From contig DDTN01000006.1 of the NCBI GenBank assembly GCA_002344355.1, positions 1 to 64,000 on the forward strand: DNA of 64,000 nt. The letters are read 5' to 3'. The number at the start of each line of letters is the position of its first letter. Positions within the stretch are counted from its first letter, which is position 1. The DNA comes from Proteobacteria bacterium UBA2363. Its GTDB lineage: Bacteria > Pseudomonadota > Gammaproteobacteria > Xanthomonadales > UBA2363. Below, piece after piece: positions 1 to 9,582 of the stretch. The notes below the pieces were generated by a model. The model searched no databases. It was given only the letters and a program-made list of their open reading frames with translations, and was not told the DNA's origin. The position numbers and the translations under genes are program-made.

Positions 1-21
1 TACCAATTCCGCCACCTGGGC
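1..21 (-). tRNA. tRNA-Leu, 5' end only (cut by window edge)
   Basis: Read on the minus strand, these bases give GCCCAGGTGGCGGAATTGGT plus one A. This is the acceptor stem and D-arm start of a bacterial tRNA-Leu. The anticodon lies beyond the left edge, so the isoacceptor cannot be named. It is transcribed away from rnr. Confidence 0.8.
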
Positions 22-127
22 AGGTGCCGAGCGCGAGACCGCGCAGGGGGCGCAACAATAGGCAGTCGGCCGCGGCTTGTCAACGTGCCGGTCGCGTTCC
101 GCCGCGGGTCGGGGGTGGCGGGGTACC

Positions 128-2641
128 ATGCCGCTCATGACCAGAACCAGCAAGGGCAAGGGCGGCGCCGGAAGCCGCCAGGGTGGCGCGGGCGGGGGCG
201 GCAAGCGTTCCGGCGGCGCCGCGAAGACCCCGGGCACGCCCGGCAAGCCCGCCGGGGCGGGTTCGGCGACCGGCGTCCGGTCGGCGGGCCGCAAGCAGGC
301 CGGTCGCGGCGGCGCCGCGAAGGCCGCGCCCTGGCTGCCGCCGGAGTTTCCGGCGACGCCCGCGGCACCGGCGTCGCGAAAGTCGCGGTCCGGCTCGCCC
401 CGGCCGGCGTCGAAGCGGACGGCCACCGGGGCCGCGGGCGGCGTCCGCGATCCCTTCGCGGAGCGCGAGCAGCGCCGCTACGAGAACCCGATTCCCAGCC
501 GCGAGGCGATCATCGGCTTCCTGGGCGCGCAGGGCCGGCTGATGCAGGCCGAGGACATCGCCGAGGGACTGGGCCTGTCCGATCCCGGCCGCTTCGAGGC
601 CCTGGGCAAGCGCCTGGCGGCCATGCTGCGCGACGGCCAGCTGCACATGAACCGGCGCGGCGGCTATGGCGTCGCCGACCGCCTGCAGCTGATCGCCGGT
701 CGCATCCTCGGCAAGGAGGACGGCTTCGGTTTCCTGCGCCCGGATGCCGGTGGCGACGACGTCTTCCTGCCGCCGGCGCAGATGCGGCGGGTGCTGCACG
801 GCGACCGCGCCATGGTCTCGGTGACCGGCCTGGACCGGCGCGGCCGGCCCGAGGGCGTCATCGTCGAGATCCTCGACCGGCGCGCCGCGCGTCTGGTCGG
901 CGTCTTCAGCGAGAAGGCCGGCATCGCCACGGTGGCGCCCGACGACACCCGCATCCACATGGAGGTGGTGATCCCGGCCGACGCCCGCGGCGAGGCGCGC
1001 AACGGCCAGCTCGTGGTCTGCGAGATCACCGAGCAGCCGACCGGCTGGCGGCCGCCGATGGGCCGCGTGGTGGCGGTGCTCGGCGACCGGCTGACCGCCT
1101 CCCTGGTGGTGCAGGCCGCGATCCACAGCCATGGCATTCCCGACGAGTGGCCCGCCCAGGTCCTGCGCGATGCGGGAGCGACGCCCCTGCAGGTGCAGGC
1201 GGACGAGCATGAAGGCCGCGTCGACCTGAGGCAGTTGCCGCTGGTCACCATCGATGGCGAGGACGCCAAGGACTTCGACGACGCCGTGTACTGCGAGCCA
1301 CACCGGGACGGCTACATCCTGATCGTCGCGATCGCCGACGTCTCGCACTATGTGCGCCCCGGCTCGGCGCTGGACGAGGAGGCGCGCAACCGGGCGACCT
1401 CGGTCTACTTCCCGGGCTACGTCGTGCCGATGCTGCCGGAGACCCTGTCCAACGGCATCTGCTCGCTGCGCCCCGACGTCGAACGCCTGTGCATGGTCTG
1501 CGAGATGGTGGTCGACGCCGATGGCGAGGTCAGCAAGTCGCGGTTCTACCCAGGCGTCATGCGCTCGCACGCCCGGCTGACCTACAACCAGGTCTGGCGC
1601 GCGGTCGGCGAGAAGGATCCCGAGGCGATCGAGCGCCTGGGCCCGATGCTGGCGCCGGTGCGCCAGCTGTTCCGCCTGTACCGGTTGTTCGCGAAGCGGC
1701 GCGCCGCGCGCGGCGCGCTCGACTTCGAGTCGACCGAGGTCAGCTTCCGGCTGGCGCCGTCGGGCGAGGTGGTGTCGATGGGCGCCTACGAGCGCAACGA
1801 CGCCCACAAGCTGATCGAGGAGTGCATGATCGCGGCCAACGTGCAGGCCGCGAAGTTCCTGCTGAAGAAGAAGGTGCCGGCCCCGTTCCGCGTCCACGAC
1901 CGCCCGCCGGAGGGCAAGTTCGCCGACCTCACCGAGTTCCTGGTCGAGTTCGGCCTGTCGTTGCCGGCGCACGGCTCGGTCACGCCGCTGGACTACGCCA
2001 ACCTGCTCAAGAAGGTCCGCAAGCGCGCCGACGCCACCCTGCTCGAATCGGTGCTGCTGCGTTCGATGAGCCTGGCGGTCTACCAGCCGCAGAACATCGG
2101 CCACTTCGGGCTGGCGCTGGACGCCTACGCGCACTTCACCTCGCCGATCCGTCGCTATGCCGACCTGCTGGTGCACCGCGCGATCCGGCACGCCCTGACC
2201 GGCGGCAAGGCCACCGACTACCACTACGCCGCGCACGACATCGCCACGCTCTCGACGCATTGTTCGGAAAACGCGCGGCGCGCCGAGGAGGCCGAACGCG
2301 ACGTCGACGAGCGCTACAAGTGCGCCTGGATGGAGCAGCACGTCGGCAGCACCTTCGAGGGCACGATCAGCGGCGTGACCAGCTTCGGACTGTTCGTCGA
2401 GCTGGACGAGTCGCGGGTCACCGGCCTGGTGCACGTCACCCAGCTGCCGAACGACTACTACCACTTCGACCCGGTGCGCAAGATGATGTCCGGCGAGCGC
2501 CGGCGCCTGGCGTTCCGGCTCGGCGACCGGGTCAAGGTGCTGGTGCTGCGCGCCAGCCTGGAGGATCGCAAGATCGACTTCCGGCTGGTCGAGGACTCGG
2601 GCCCGGTGGCGGCTCCCCGGGCGCGCAAGGCGAAGGCGTGA
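128..2641 (+). CDS. rnr: Ribonuclease R
   Basis: This is a processive 3'-to-5' exoribonuclease that degrades structured mRNA and rRNA in the cytoplasm. From ATG 128 it has 837 residues. A low-complexity Gly/Ala/Lys/Arg-rich extension of about 110 residues comes first, longer than in E. coli RNase R. It is followed by a winged-helix segment (SREAIIGFLGAQGRL), cold-shock domains, and the RNB catalytic domain with its Asp cluster (DGEDAKDFDDAV, about residues 375-386). An S1 domain (GTISGVTSFGLFVELDE) and a basic tail end the protein. ATG 137 is an alternative start, and a TTG at 77 would extend the frame. The stop overlaps the GTG of rlmB, the same gene order as in E. coli. The two genes are probably co-transcribed. 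Confidence 0.96.
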   Translation: MPLMTRTSKGKGGAGSRQGGAGGGGKRSGGAAKTPGTPGKPAGAGSATGVRSAGRKQAGRGGAAKAAPWLPPEFPATPAAPASRKSRSGSPRPASKRTATGAAGGVRDPFAEREQRRYENPIPSREAIIGFLGAQGRLMQAEDIAEGLGLSDPGRFEALGKRLAAMLRDGQLHMNRRGGYGVADRLQLIAGRILGKEDGFGFLRPDAGGDDVFLPPAQMRRVLHGDRAMVSVTGLDRRGRPEGVIVEILDRRAARLVGVFSEKAGIATVAPDDTRIHMEVVIPADARGEARNGQLVVCEITEQPTGWRPPMGRVVAVLGDRLTASLVVQAAIHSHGIPDEWPAQVLRDAGATPLQVQADEHEGRVDLRQLPLVTIDGEDAKDFDDAVYCEPHRDGYILIVAIADVSHYVRPGSALDEEARNRATSVYFPGYVVPMLPETLSNGICSLRPDVERLCMVCEMVVDADGEVSKSRFYPGVMRSHARLTYNQVWRAVGEKDPEAIERLGPMLAPVRQLFRLYRLFAKRRAARGALDFESTEVSFRLAPSGEVVSMGAYERNDAHKLIEECMIAANVQAAKFLLKKKVPAPFRVHDRPPEGKFADLTEFLVEFGLSLPAHGSVTPLDYANLLKKVRKRADATLLESVLLRSMSLAVYQPQNIGHFGLALDAYAHFTSPIRRYADLLVHRAIRHALTGGKATDYHYAAHDIATLSTHCSENARRAEEAERDVDERYKCAWMEQHVGSTFEGTISGVTSFGLFVELDESRVTGLVHVTQLPNDYYHFDPVRKMMSGERRRLAFRLGDRVKVLVLRASLEDRKIDFRLVEDSGPVAAPRARKAKA

Positions 2642-3387
2642 GCGGCAGCGACTGGATCGGTGGCATCCATGCCGTCGCCGCGCTGCTGGACAAGGATCCG
2701 GCCGCGCTGCTGGAGCTGATGATCGCGCGCGAGGCGCGCAACCCGCGGCTGGACGAACTGGCCGCTCAGGCCCGCGCCGCCGGCATCGCCGTGCAGCGCG
2801 CGCCGCGGGCCACCCTGGATCGCCTGGCTGCCGGCCTGCGCCACCAGGACGTCCTGGCGAACGCCCGCGTGCGCGCCGCGGCCGACGAGCGCGACCTGCC
2901 GGCGCTGGTGTCGGCCGCGGGCGCGCAGGCCCTGCTGCTGGTGCTCGACGGCGTCACCGATCCCCACAACCTGGGTGCCTGCCTGCGCTCGGCCGCGGCT
3001 GCCGGCGCCACGGCCGTGGTCGTGCCCAAGGACCGCAGCGCGCCGCTGAACGCGGCGGCGCGCAAGGCCGCCGCCGGCGGCGCCGAGGCGGTGCCGCTGG
3101 TGCGGGTCACCAACCTGGCCCGCGCCATGGAACAGCTGCGCCGCGACGGCGTCTGGATCGTCGGCCTCGCCGGCGAGGCGGAGCAGTCCCTGTACCAGCG
3201 CGAGCTGACCGGGCCTCTGGCCCTGGTGCTGGGCGCAGAAGGCGAGGGCATGCGCCGCCTGACCCGCGAGCACTGCGATTTCCTGGTACGCATCCCCATC
3301 GATGCCGCGATGGAAAGCCTCAACGTCTCCGTGGCGGCAGGCATCTGCCTGTTCGAGGCGCGCCGCCAGCGCGGCCCGGCGGCCTGA
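2638..3387 (+). CDS. rlmB: 23S rRNA (guanosine-2'-O-)-methyltransferase RlmB
   Basis: This is a SPOUT-family methyltransferase of 249 residues. The family methylates G2251 (E. coli numbering) in the peptidyl-transferase P-loop of 23S rRNA. An N-terminal substrate-binding segment begins at SGSDWIGGIHAV. The knot-forming SPOUT motifs follow: LDGVTDPHNLGACLRSA, LVLGAEGEGM and SLNVSVAAGICLFEA. The GTG start lies inside the rnr stop (GTGA overlap), indicating translational coupling. TrmH-type paralogues share the fold, but the neighbourhood and the N-terminal domain favour RlmB. Confidence 0.95.
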   Translation: MSGSDWIGGIHAVAALLDKDPAALLELMIAREARNPRLDELAAQARAAGIAVQRAPRATLDRLAAGLRHQDVLANARVRAAADERDLPALVSAAGAQALLLVLDGVTDPHNLGACLRSAAAAGATAVVVPKDRSAPLNAAARKAAAGGAEAVPLVRVTNLARAMEQLRRDGVWIVGLAGEAEQSLYQRELTGPLALVLGAEGEGMRRLTREHCDFLVRIPIDAAMESLNVSVAAGICLFEARRQRGPAA

Positions 3388-3454
3388 GCTACACCCCACG
3401 CCCGCGCCGCGGGGGTGGGGCCGGAGGCGCGGCGGATCGCGCCCTCGGAACCGA

Positions 3455-4147
3455 CTACGCGGCCTGGGCGGGGGCCGGATCCGCGAGGCAGCCCAGCAGC
3501 CGCTGCCACGGCTCGGTTGCCAGGCATCCGGCGAGGCTGCCGACCAGGGCCTCGAACACCGGCGGCGGCAGGGTGGCCTGCAGGTCGGCGAGCAGCGCGT
3601 GCCGCTCGCCGGGGTTGAAGGCGGGCAGCATCAGGCGCAGCACGTCCAGCATCTCCTGCGGCGGGATCGAGGCGACCAGGTCCCGGTGCAGGTCGGCCAG
3701 TTCGACGTCGCTGTACAGGGTCCACAGCGCGGCGTTGTTGTCGCGCTCCTCGACGCGCATGTGGGCCAGGTTGTCCTGCACGAAATCCGCCAGTTCGTCG
3801 TACAGCCGGTCGGCGAGCGGCGGGCGGCCGGCCGGGCCGGTCACGCGCAGGCGCTGCACCTGCGCGGCCAGCCGGTCGATATGCAGGAGATGGTGGTCGT
3901 GGTCTTCCGCGGTCGCCAGGGCCATGGCCGGCCGGCGCCGCAGCAGGGCGGCGTGGATGAAGGCGTTCTCGTGCTCGAGATGCCGGCGGCACAGGGTCAG
4001 CAACGCATCGACGGCATCGAGGCCGGCGGCGAGCGCGGCCTCGTCCTCGACCTCGAGGGCGCCGACGCCGACCAGGGTGTCGGCGAACGCCTTGCGCAGG
4101 GCCTTGTGGATGCCGCGGTAAAGATCCAGGCGGGGCTTGGGGGTCAT
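3455..4147 (-). CDS. Hemerythrin-like HHE domain protein
   Basis: This 230-residue soluble protein has spaced His/Glu groups typical of hemerythrin-like (HHE) folds: RRHLEHENAFIH, AEDHDHHLLHID and NLAHMRVEER. Family members bind a di-iron centre and are linked to oxygen, nitric oxide or redox sensing. The frame stays open upstream, but ATG 4147 begins the recognisable helix-rich sequence (MTPKPRLDLYRGIHKALRKA), and the upstream part looks like non-coding GC-rich DNA. It converges on rlmB. The actual ligand and role are unknown. Confidence 0.8.
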   Translation of the reverse strand: MTPKPRLDLYRGIHKALRKAFADTLVGVGALEVEDEAALAAGLDAVDALLTLCRRHLEHENAFIHAALLRRRPAMALATAEDHDHHLLHIDRLAAQVQRLRVTGPAGRPPLADRLYDELADFVQDNLAHMRVEERDNNAALWTLYSDVELADLHRDLVASIPPQEMLDVLRLMLPAFNPGERHALLADLQATLPPPVFEALVGSLAGCLATEPWQRLLGCLADPAPAQAA

Positions 4148-4265
4148 GCGGGAAGTGCTCCATGTGGATGTACTTCCGGAAACGCGAAGCGGAGCCGCCC
4201 CCCTCAACGGGTGGACGGCCGCCGTTGCCGGCCGTTCAGGCCGGCGCCCCACTGGCGGGCCGGTG

Positions 4266-6446
4266 CTACTCGGGGACCGGCGCCGCCGGCAGGTCCAGGC
4301 CGGTGTGGTGCGCCGCGAACGCCAGGATGTCGGTCCACTCGGCGATCTGCTTGTCGGTCGGCTTGCCGGCGCCATGGCCGGCGCGCACGTCGATGCGGAT
4401 CAGCGCCGGGCGCGGCGGCGCGACCGCCTGCAGGGCCGCGGCGAACTTGAAGCTGTGCGCGGGGTAGACGCGGTCGTCGTGGTCGCCGGTGGTGATCAGG
4501 AAGGCCGGGTAGTCGACCCCCTCGCGCAGATTGTGCAGCGGCGAGTACGCGCGCAGCGCGCGGTACTCGTCGGCATCCAGGACCGAGCCGTAGTCGCTCT
4601 CCCAGGCCCAGCCGATGGTGAACTCGCGGAAGCGCAGCATGTCCAGCACGCCGACCCCGGGCACCGAGGCGGCGAACAGCTCCGGGCGCTGCATGGCCAC
4701 GGCCGCGGCCAGCAGGCCGCCGTTGGAGCGGCCGTGGATGACCAGGTGTTCCGGCGCGGTGACGCCTTCGGCGATCAGGTGTTCGGCCGCCGCCGCCATG
4801 TCGTCGAAGACGTTCTGGCGGTTGCGCTTGATGCCGGCCTCGTGCCAGTCGCGGCCGTACTCGCCGCCGCCGCGCAGGTTGACCGAGACATAGACCCCGC
4901 CCATCTCCAGCCAGGCCAGCGTGTACGGCGTGAACGCCGGCGTCAGCGGGATGTTGAAGCCGCCGTAGCCGTACAGGAAGGTCGGCCGCGGCCCCGCCGG
5001 CAGGTCGCGGCGGCTGACCACGAACATCGGCACCCGGGTGCCGTCCTTGCTCTGGAAGAATTCCTGGCGGGTCTCGTAGTCGGCCGGGTCGAAGGCCAGT
5101 TCGGGCGCACGGAACGGCGTCACCTCGCCGGTGGCGACGTCCAGGCGGTGGATGGCGCCGGGCTGGCTGAAGCTGGTGAACGCGAAGAAGGTCTCGCTGC
5201 CCTCGGTGGCGCGCGGGAAGCCGCCGGCGCTGCCCAGGCCGGGCAGGGCGACCGCGCCGGCCGCGCTGCCGTCGAGCCCGAACAGGCGCACCTCGCTGGC
5301 GGCGTCGCGCAGGTACTGGGCGACGAAGCGGTCGCCGACCCGGCTGACCGCGCGCAAGGTCGCGTCGGACTCGGCGACCAGCTCGCGCCAGTGCTCAGGC
5401 TGCGGGCGGGCCAGCTCGACCGCCACCAGCCGCTGCCGCGCCGCGTCGCGGTCGGTGCGGAAGAACAGGGTGTCGCCGTCGTTGCCGACGAAGTCGTAGG
5501 CGTGCTCGAACTCGCCGACCAGCTCGACCACCGGCGCGTCCGGCCGGTCGAGCGGCTTGACCAGCACCAGGTTGCGTTCCTCGGTGCCGCGCCAAACCGA
5601 GATCACCAGGAAGCGGCCGTCGTCGGAGCGGGTGGGCGCGAAGCCCCAGTCGGGCTGGTCCTGGCGCTCGTAGACCAGCACGTCCTCGTCCTGCGCCGTG
5701 CCCAGGCGGTGGAAGTACAGCTTCTGGAACTTGTTGACCGCCTTCAGGGCGTTCTCGCCCTCGGGCGCGTCGTAGCGGCCGTACCAGAAGCCCGAGCCGT
5801 CGGCGGCCCAGACCGGCTGGCTGAACTTCACCCAGCGCACCAGGTCGGGCAGGTCCTCGCCGCTGTCGATGTCGCGGATCCGGTACTCCTGCCAGTCCGA
5901 GCCGCCCGAGGAGGTGCCCCAGGCCAGGTAGCGGCCGTCGCGGCTGACCTCGGCGCCGCTCAGCGCGACGGTACCGTCCTCGGACAGCGCGTTGGGGTCG
6001 AGCAGCACGCGCGGCTCGCCGTCCAGGCCGTCCTGCACCATCAGCCGCGGCTGGTTGGCCAGGCCGTCGTTCCAGGTGTAGAAGTAGCGCTCGCCGCGCC
6101 GCTCGGGCACGCCGAAGCGCTCGTAGTTCCACAGCGCGGTCAGTCGCGCGTTGAGCCGGTCGCGACCGGCGATCGCCTCCAGGTGCGCCGAGGTGACCTG
6201 GTTCTGGGCCTCGATCCAGGCCAGGGTGTCGGCCGAGTCGATGTCCTCCAGCCAGCGGTAGGGATCGGCCACCGCCTCGCCATGGTAGGTGTCGGTGTGC
6301 TCGACGGTGCGGCTGCTCGGATAGCTCATCGGGGTATCGGAAGCACGCGGGGCATCGGTGCCGGCCGGGGGCGCGGCGGGATTGGAGCAGGCGGTCAGCG
6401 CGGCGGCGCAGGCCGCGACCAGCAGGACGCGGAGGCTGGGATTCAT
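4266..6446 (-). CDS. Prolyl oligopeptidase family S9 lipoprotein
   Basis: This 726-residue serine peptidase cleaves after proline in short peptides. The N-terminus is a lipoprotein signal (MNPSLRVLLVAACAAALTAC), so it is probably anchored in the outer membrane or periplasm. A seven-blade propeller region follows, beginning with PYRWLEDIDSADTLAWIEAQN. The C-terminal alpha/beta-hydrolase has the nucleophile Ser in GRSNGG, Asp in TGDHDDRVYP, and His in AGHGAGKPT. The usual nucleophile elbow is GGSNGG; here the second Gly is Arg. ATG 6446 is preferred over an upstream ATG at 6479 because it places the signal peptide at the terminus. The gene appears monocistronic. Confidence 0.95.
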   Translation of the reverse strand: MNPSLRVLLVAACAAALTACSNPAAPPAGTDAPRASDTPMSYPSSRTVEHTDTYHGEAVADPYRWLEDIDSADTLAWIEAQNQVTSAHLEAIAGRDRLNARLTALWNYERFGVPERRGERYFYTWNDGLANQPRLMVQDGLDGEPRVLLDPNALSEDGTVALSGAEVSRDGRYLAWGTSSGGSDWQEYRIRDIDSGEDLPDLVRWVKFSQPVWAADGSGFWYGRYDAPEGENALKAVNKFQKLYFHRLGTAQDEDVLVYERQDQPDWGFAPTRSDDGRFLVISVWRGTEERNLVLVKPLDRPDAPVVELVGEFEHAYDFVGNDGDTLFFRTDRDAARQRLVAVELARPQPEHWRELVAESDATLRAVSRVGDRFVAQYLRDAASEVRLFGLDGSAAGAVALPGLGSAGGFPRATEGSETFFAFTSFSQPGAIHRLDVATGEVTPFRAPELAFDPADYETRQEFFQSKDGTRVPMFVVSRRDLPAGPRPTFLYGYGGFNIPLTPAFTPYTLAWLEMGGVYVSVNLRGGGEYGRDWHEAGIKRNRQNVFDDMAAAAEHLIAEGVTAPEHLVIHGRSNGGLLAAAVAMQRPELFAASVPGVGVLDMLRFREFTIGWAWESDYGSVLDADEYRALRAYSPLHNLREGVDYPAFLITTGDHDDRVYPAHSFKFAAALQAVAPPRPALIRIDVRAGHGAGKPTDKQIAEWTDILAFAAHHTGLDLPAAPVPE

Positions 6447-6503
6447 GGCAGGTCCGGGTAGGGGATGCGGGCCGGCCACCTTAGCGGCAGCGGCCCGGCC
6501 GCC

Positions 6504-6788
6504 TCAATCCCCGGGGTCGGAGATGATCGCCGGGCCCTTGCCGGCGGTCTTCTCGTAGACGCCCTTGCCCAGCCGCTTGTACTGGGTGAAGCCGCGCTCG
6601 CTGAAGTGCTTCTCCTTCAGCGTGTGCGCCTGGCCCATGGCGACGCTCGGCGCCGACAGCAGGCGGACGGCCGGGTGCCCGCAGGCCGGGCAGGGCGCGT
6701 CGGGGTCGGCCATGCGCTGCAGCTTCTCGAAGCGCTCGCCGTGCCGGCCGCAGCCGGGCTGCTCGCAGCGGTACTCGTAGATGGGCAT
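6504..6788 (-). CDS. FmdB-type zinc-ribbon protein
   Basis: This 94-residue protein begins MPIYEYRCEQPGCGRHGE and has a second Cys pair in APCPACGHPAV, forming the CxxxxC...CxxC zinc ribbon of the FmdB/CxxC_CxxC_SSSS family. The family is named after a putative regulator, but its biochemical role is unsettled. The C-terminal half is charged and probably disordered. The gene lies between RNase T and the S9 peptidase on the same strand. Confidence 0.88.
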   Translation of the reverse strand: MPIYEYRCEQPGCGRHGERFEKLQRMADPDAPCPACGHPAVRLLSAPSVAMGQAHTLKEKHFSERGFTQYKRLGKGVYEKTAGKGPAIISDPGD

Positions 6789-6869
6789 GTCCGCAGGGTG
6801 GGGGCGGCCGTGGGTGCCGTCAAGGCGACCCGCCCGGTCCGGGCGCGGGGTGGCCTGCGCGACCGGTCC

Positions 6870-7523
6870 TCAGGCCGCGTCGGCGCGGCCGGGCTGCAGC
6901 CAGCCGCCCAGGGCCCGGAAGCGGTTGACGATGCCGCAGAACAGGGCGGCCGTGCGCTCGGCGTCGTAGCGCGCCGAATGCGCCTCGGTGCTGTCCCAGT
7001 CCAGGCCGGCCGCCTGCAGGGCGCGGCTGAGCACGGTCTGGCCGTAGGCCAGGCCGGACAGGGTCGCGGTATCGAACACGCTGAACGCGTGGAAGGGGTT
7101 GCGCTTGTGGCCGGTGCGGCGCACCGCGGCATTCAGGAAGGCCAGGTCGAAATGGGCGTTGTGGCCGACCAGGATGGCGCGCTGGCAGCCGGCGGCCTGG
7201 ATCGCCGCCCGGATCGGCTTGAACACGAAGTCCAGCGCGGTCCGTTCCTGGCGCGCGGCCCGCAGGGGGTGGTGCGGATCGATGCCGTTGACCGCCAGCG
7301 AGCGCGGGTCCAGTTCGCCGCCCTCGTGGGGGATGACATGGGTGCTGGTGATCTCGCCGGGCACCAGGACGCCGTCCTCGGTCATCGCCAGCGGTTGCAC
7401 GGCGATCTCGAGCAGGGCGTGACGGCCGGGGTCGAAGCCGCCGGTCTCGACATCCACCACCACCGGCAGGAAGCCCCGGAAGCGCTCGGCCATGGGGTTT
7501 CGGGGGGAGGCGGGCGCGGTCAT
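6870..7523 (-). CDS. rnt: Ribonuclease T
   Basis: This 217-residue DEDD exonuclease trims the 3' CCA end of tRNAs and matures small stable RNAs and 23S rRNA. Exo motif I is VVVDVETGGFD (Asp24, Glu26), motif II is VGHNAHFDLAFL, and motif III is HSARYDAERTA with the catalytic His and Asp. RNase T works as a dimer, and the family length is about 215 residues. The ATG at 7523 is chosen; a further in-frame ATG at 7493 (MAERFRGF) is possible, and the frame stays open to 7583. It is divergent from mutL. Confidence 0.95.
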   Translation of the reverse strand: MTAPASPRNPMAERFRGFLPVVVDVETGGFDPGRHALLEIAVQPLAMTEDGVLVPGEITSTHVIPHEGGELDPRSLAVNGIDPHHPLRAARQERTALDFVFKPIRAAIQAAGCQRAILVGHNAHFDLAFLNAAVRRTGHKRNPFHAFSVFDTATLSGLAYGQTVLSRALQAAGLDWDSTEAHSARYDAERTAALFCGIVNRFRALGGWLQPGRADAA

Positions 7524-7700
7524 GGCCGCCATCATAGCCCAGGCGCGCCCCCGGCTGGCCCGAGGGGGCGCCGGATCCCGCATGCCGTGTCCATATAAAA
7601 CAGCAGCTTGAACGATTTTCGTGAGGGCGGGCGCAGGGTGCGGCCTCGGCAGGACGGGCCACTGCCCCTGCTAAAGTCGCAGCCCCCGAGCGCCCCGACC

Positions 7701-9473
7701 ATGGCCATCCGCGTCCTGCCCGATCCCCTGATCAACCAGATCGCCGCCGGCGAGGTGGTGGAGCGGCCGGCCGCCGTGGTCCGGGAACTGCTGGACAACG
7801 CCCTGGATGCCGGCGCCGACCGCGTCGAGGTCGAGATCGAGGCCGGCGGTACCCGGCTGGTGCGGGTGCGCGACAACGGCATCGGCATCCCGCCCGGGGA
7901 GCTGGCCCTGGCCCTGACCCGCCACGCCACCTCCAAGATCGCCGACCTCGACGACCTGCTGCGGGTCGCCAGCCTGGGCTTCCGGGGCGAGGCCCTGCCC
8001 TCGATCGCCTCGGTCTCCCGTTTCGCCCTGGTCTCGCGCACCGCCGGCGACGACCACGGCTGGCGGATCGACGCCGAGCACGGTCGCGTCGGCGCGCCGT
8101 CGCCGTCGCCGCACCCGGTCGGCACCACGGTCGAGGTCCGCGACCTGTTCTTCAACGTCCCGGCGCGGCGCAAGTTCCTGCGCACCGAGCGCACCGAGTT
8201 CGGCCACGTCGAGCACTGGCTGCGCACCGTTGCCCTGGGCCGGCCGGGCGTCGGTTTCCGGCTCAGCCACAACGGCCGCGCGGTGCTGATGCTGAAGCCC
8301 GCGGGCGGGCCGTTCGATCCGCTGCGGCTGTCGGAGCTGCTCGATCCCGGATTCGTCGGGTCCGCCGTCGAGGTCGCGGTGGACGCCGCCGGCATGCGCC
8401 TGCGCGGCCTGCTCGGGGCGCCGGCCAGCGCCCGGGGCCAGGCCGACCTGCAGTATTTCTACGTCAACGGCCGGCCGGTGCGCGACCGGGTCGTCGCGCA
8501 CGCGGTGCGCCAGGCCTATGCCGATGTCCTGCACCACGGACGGCATCCGGCCTACGTGCTGTTCCTGGACCTGGATCCGGCGGCGGTCGACGTCAACGTC
8601 CATCCGGCCAAGTCCGAGGTCCGCTTCCGGGACAGCCGGCTGGTCCACGACGTGCTGTTCCGCAGCCTGCACGAGGCGCTGGCCGGGACCCGTGCCGGCC
8701 AGGCGGCGACGGCTGCGCCGAGCGGGGCGCTTGCCGCGCCGGGACCGGGCTTGCCGGCCGCCGGTGCCGGCTGGCGGCCGGCCCAGGGCGGCCTCGGCCT
8801 GGCCGTGGCCGAGGCGCTGCCGGCCTGGGCCGGCCTGTATGGCGCGCCGGACCGGCCCGCGGCGCCGACCGTCGCCGAGGCCGACCAGGTACCGCCGCTG
8901 GGCTATGCGCTGGCCCAGCTGCATGGCGTGTTCGTGCTCGCCCAGAACAGCCGAGGCCTGGTGCTGGTCGACATGCATGCGGCGCACGAGCGGATCACCT
9001 ACGAACGCCTCAAGCACCAGCACGACGCCCGCGCCGTGATCGGCCAGCGCCTGCTGGTGCCGGTGGCCATCGAGCCCGGTGCGCGCGCCATGGCGGCGCT
9101 CGACGAGCATGCCGGCACCCTGGCCGGGCTGGGCTTCGAGATCGTCGCCAGCGGGCCCGGCCAGGCCCGGGTGCTGGGCGTGCCGACCCTGCTGGCCGGC
9201 GGCGACGTCGGCGATCTCGCGATCCGGGTCCTGGCCGAGCTGGCCGAGCACGGCAACAGCCGGATCGGCGAGGAGGCGCGCAACGCCCTGCTGTCGACCA
9301 TGGCCTGCCACGGCTCGGTGCGCGCCAACCGGGCCCTCACCGTGACCGAGATGAACGCCCTGCTGCGCGACATGGAGGCGACCGAGCGCTCCGGCCAGTG
9401 CAACCACGGCCGTCCGACCTGGGTCGAGCTGCCGGTCGCCGAGCTGGACCGGCTGTTCCTGCGCGGTCGCTGA
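7701..9473 (+). CDS. mutL: DNA mismatch repair protein MutL (endonuclease type)
   Basis: This is a GHKL ATPase that couples MutS mismatch recognition to downstream repair; 590 residues. The N-terminal ATPase motifs are INQIAAGEVVERP, RELLDNALDAGA, VRDNGIGIP and GFRGEALPSI. The C-terminal dimerisation domain carries DMHAAHERITYE (about residues 424-435), a match to the DQHA(x)2E(x)4E endonuclease motif with Met for Gln. It also carries ACHGSVRA and QCNHGRPT metal-site motifs. E. coli MutL lacks this nuclease and relies on MutH, so this protein belongs to the nicking type. ATG 7701 starts the conserved block directly. Confidence 0.97.
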   Translation: MAIRVLPDPLINQIAAGEVVERPAAVVRELLDNALDAGADRVEVEIEAGGTRLVRVRDNGIGIPPGELALALTRHATSKIADLDDLLRVASLGFRGEALPSIASVSRFALVSRTAGDDHGWRIDAEHGRVGAPSPSPHPVGTTVEVRDLFFNVPARRKFLRTERTEFGHVEHWLRTVALGRPGVGFRLSHNGRAVLMLKPAGGPFDPLRLSELLDPGFVGSAVEVAVDAAGMRLRGLLGAPASARGQADLQYFYVNGRPVRDRVVAHAVRQAYADVLHHGRHPAYVLFLDLDPAAVDVNVHPAKSEVRFRDSRLVHDVLFRSLHEALAGTRAGQAATAAPSGALAAPGPGLPAAGAGWRPAQGGLGLAVAEALPAWAGLYGAPDRPAAPTVAEADQVPPLGYALAQLHGVFVLAQNSRGLVLVDMHAAHERITYERLKHQHDARAVIGQRLLVPVAIEPGARAMAALDEHAGTLAGLGFEIVASGPGQARVLGVPTLLAGGDVGDLAIRVLAELAEHGNSRIGEEARNALLSTMACHGSVRANRALTVTEMNALLRDMEATERSGQCNHGRPTWVELPVAELDRLFLRGR

Positions 9474-9582
9474 TTCCGGCGGCCGCGGCTTGGCGACCGC
9501 CGCGCGCCAGACGCTGCGCCGCCGTCGGGCGTGCAGGCCGCGACCACGCATCCCCTGGTGGCCGGCCGCTACACTCGCGGTC

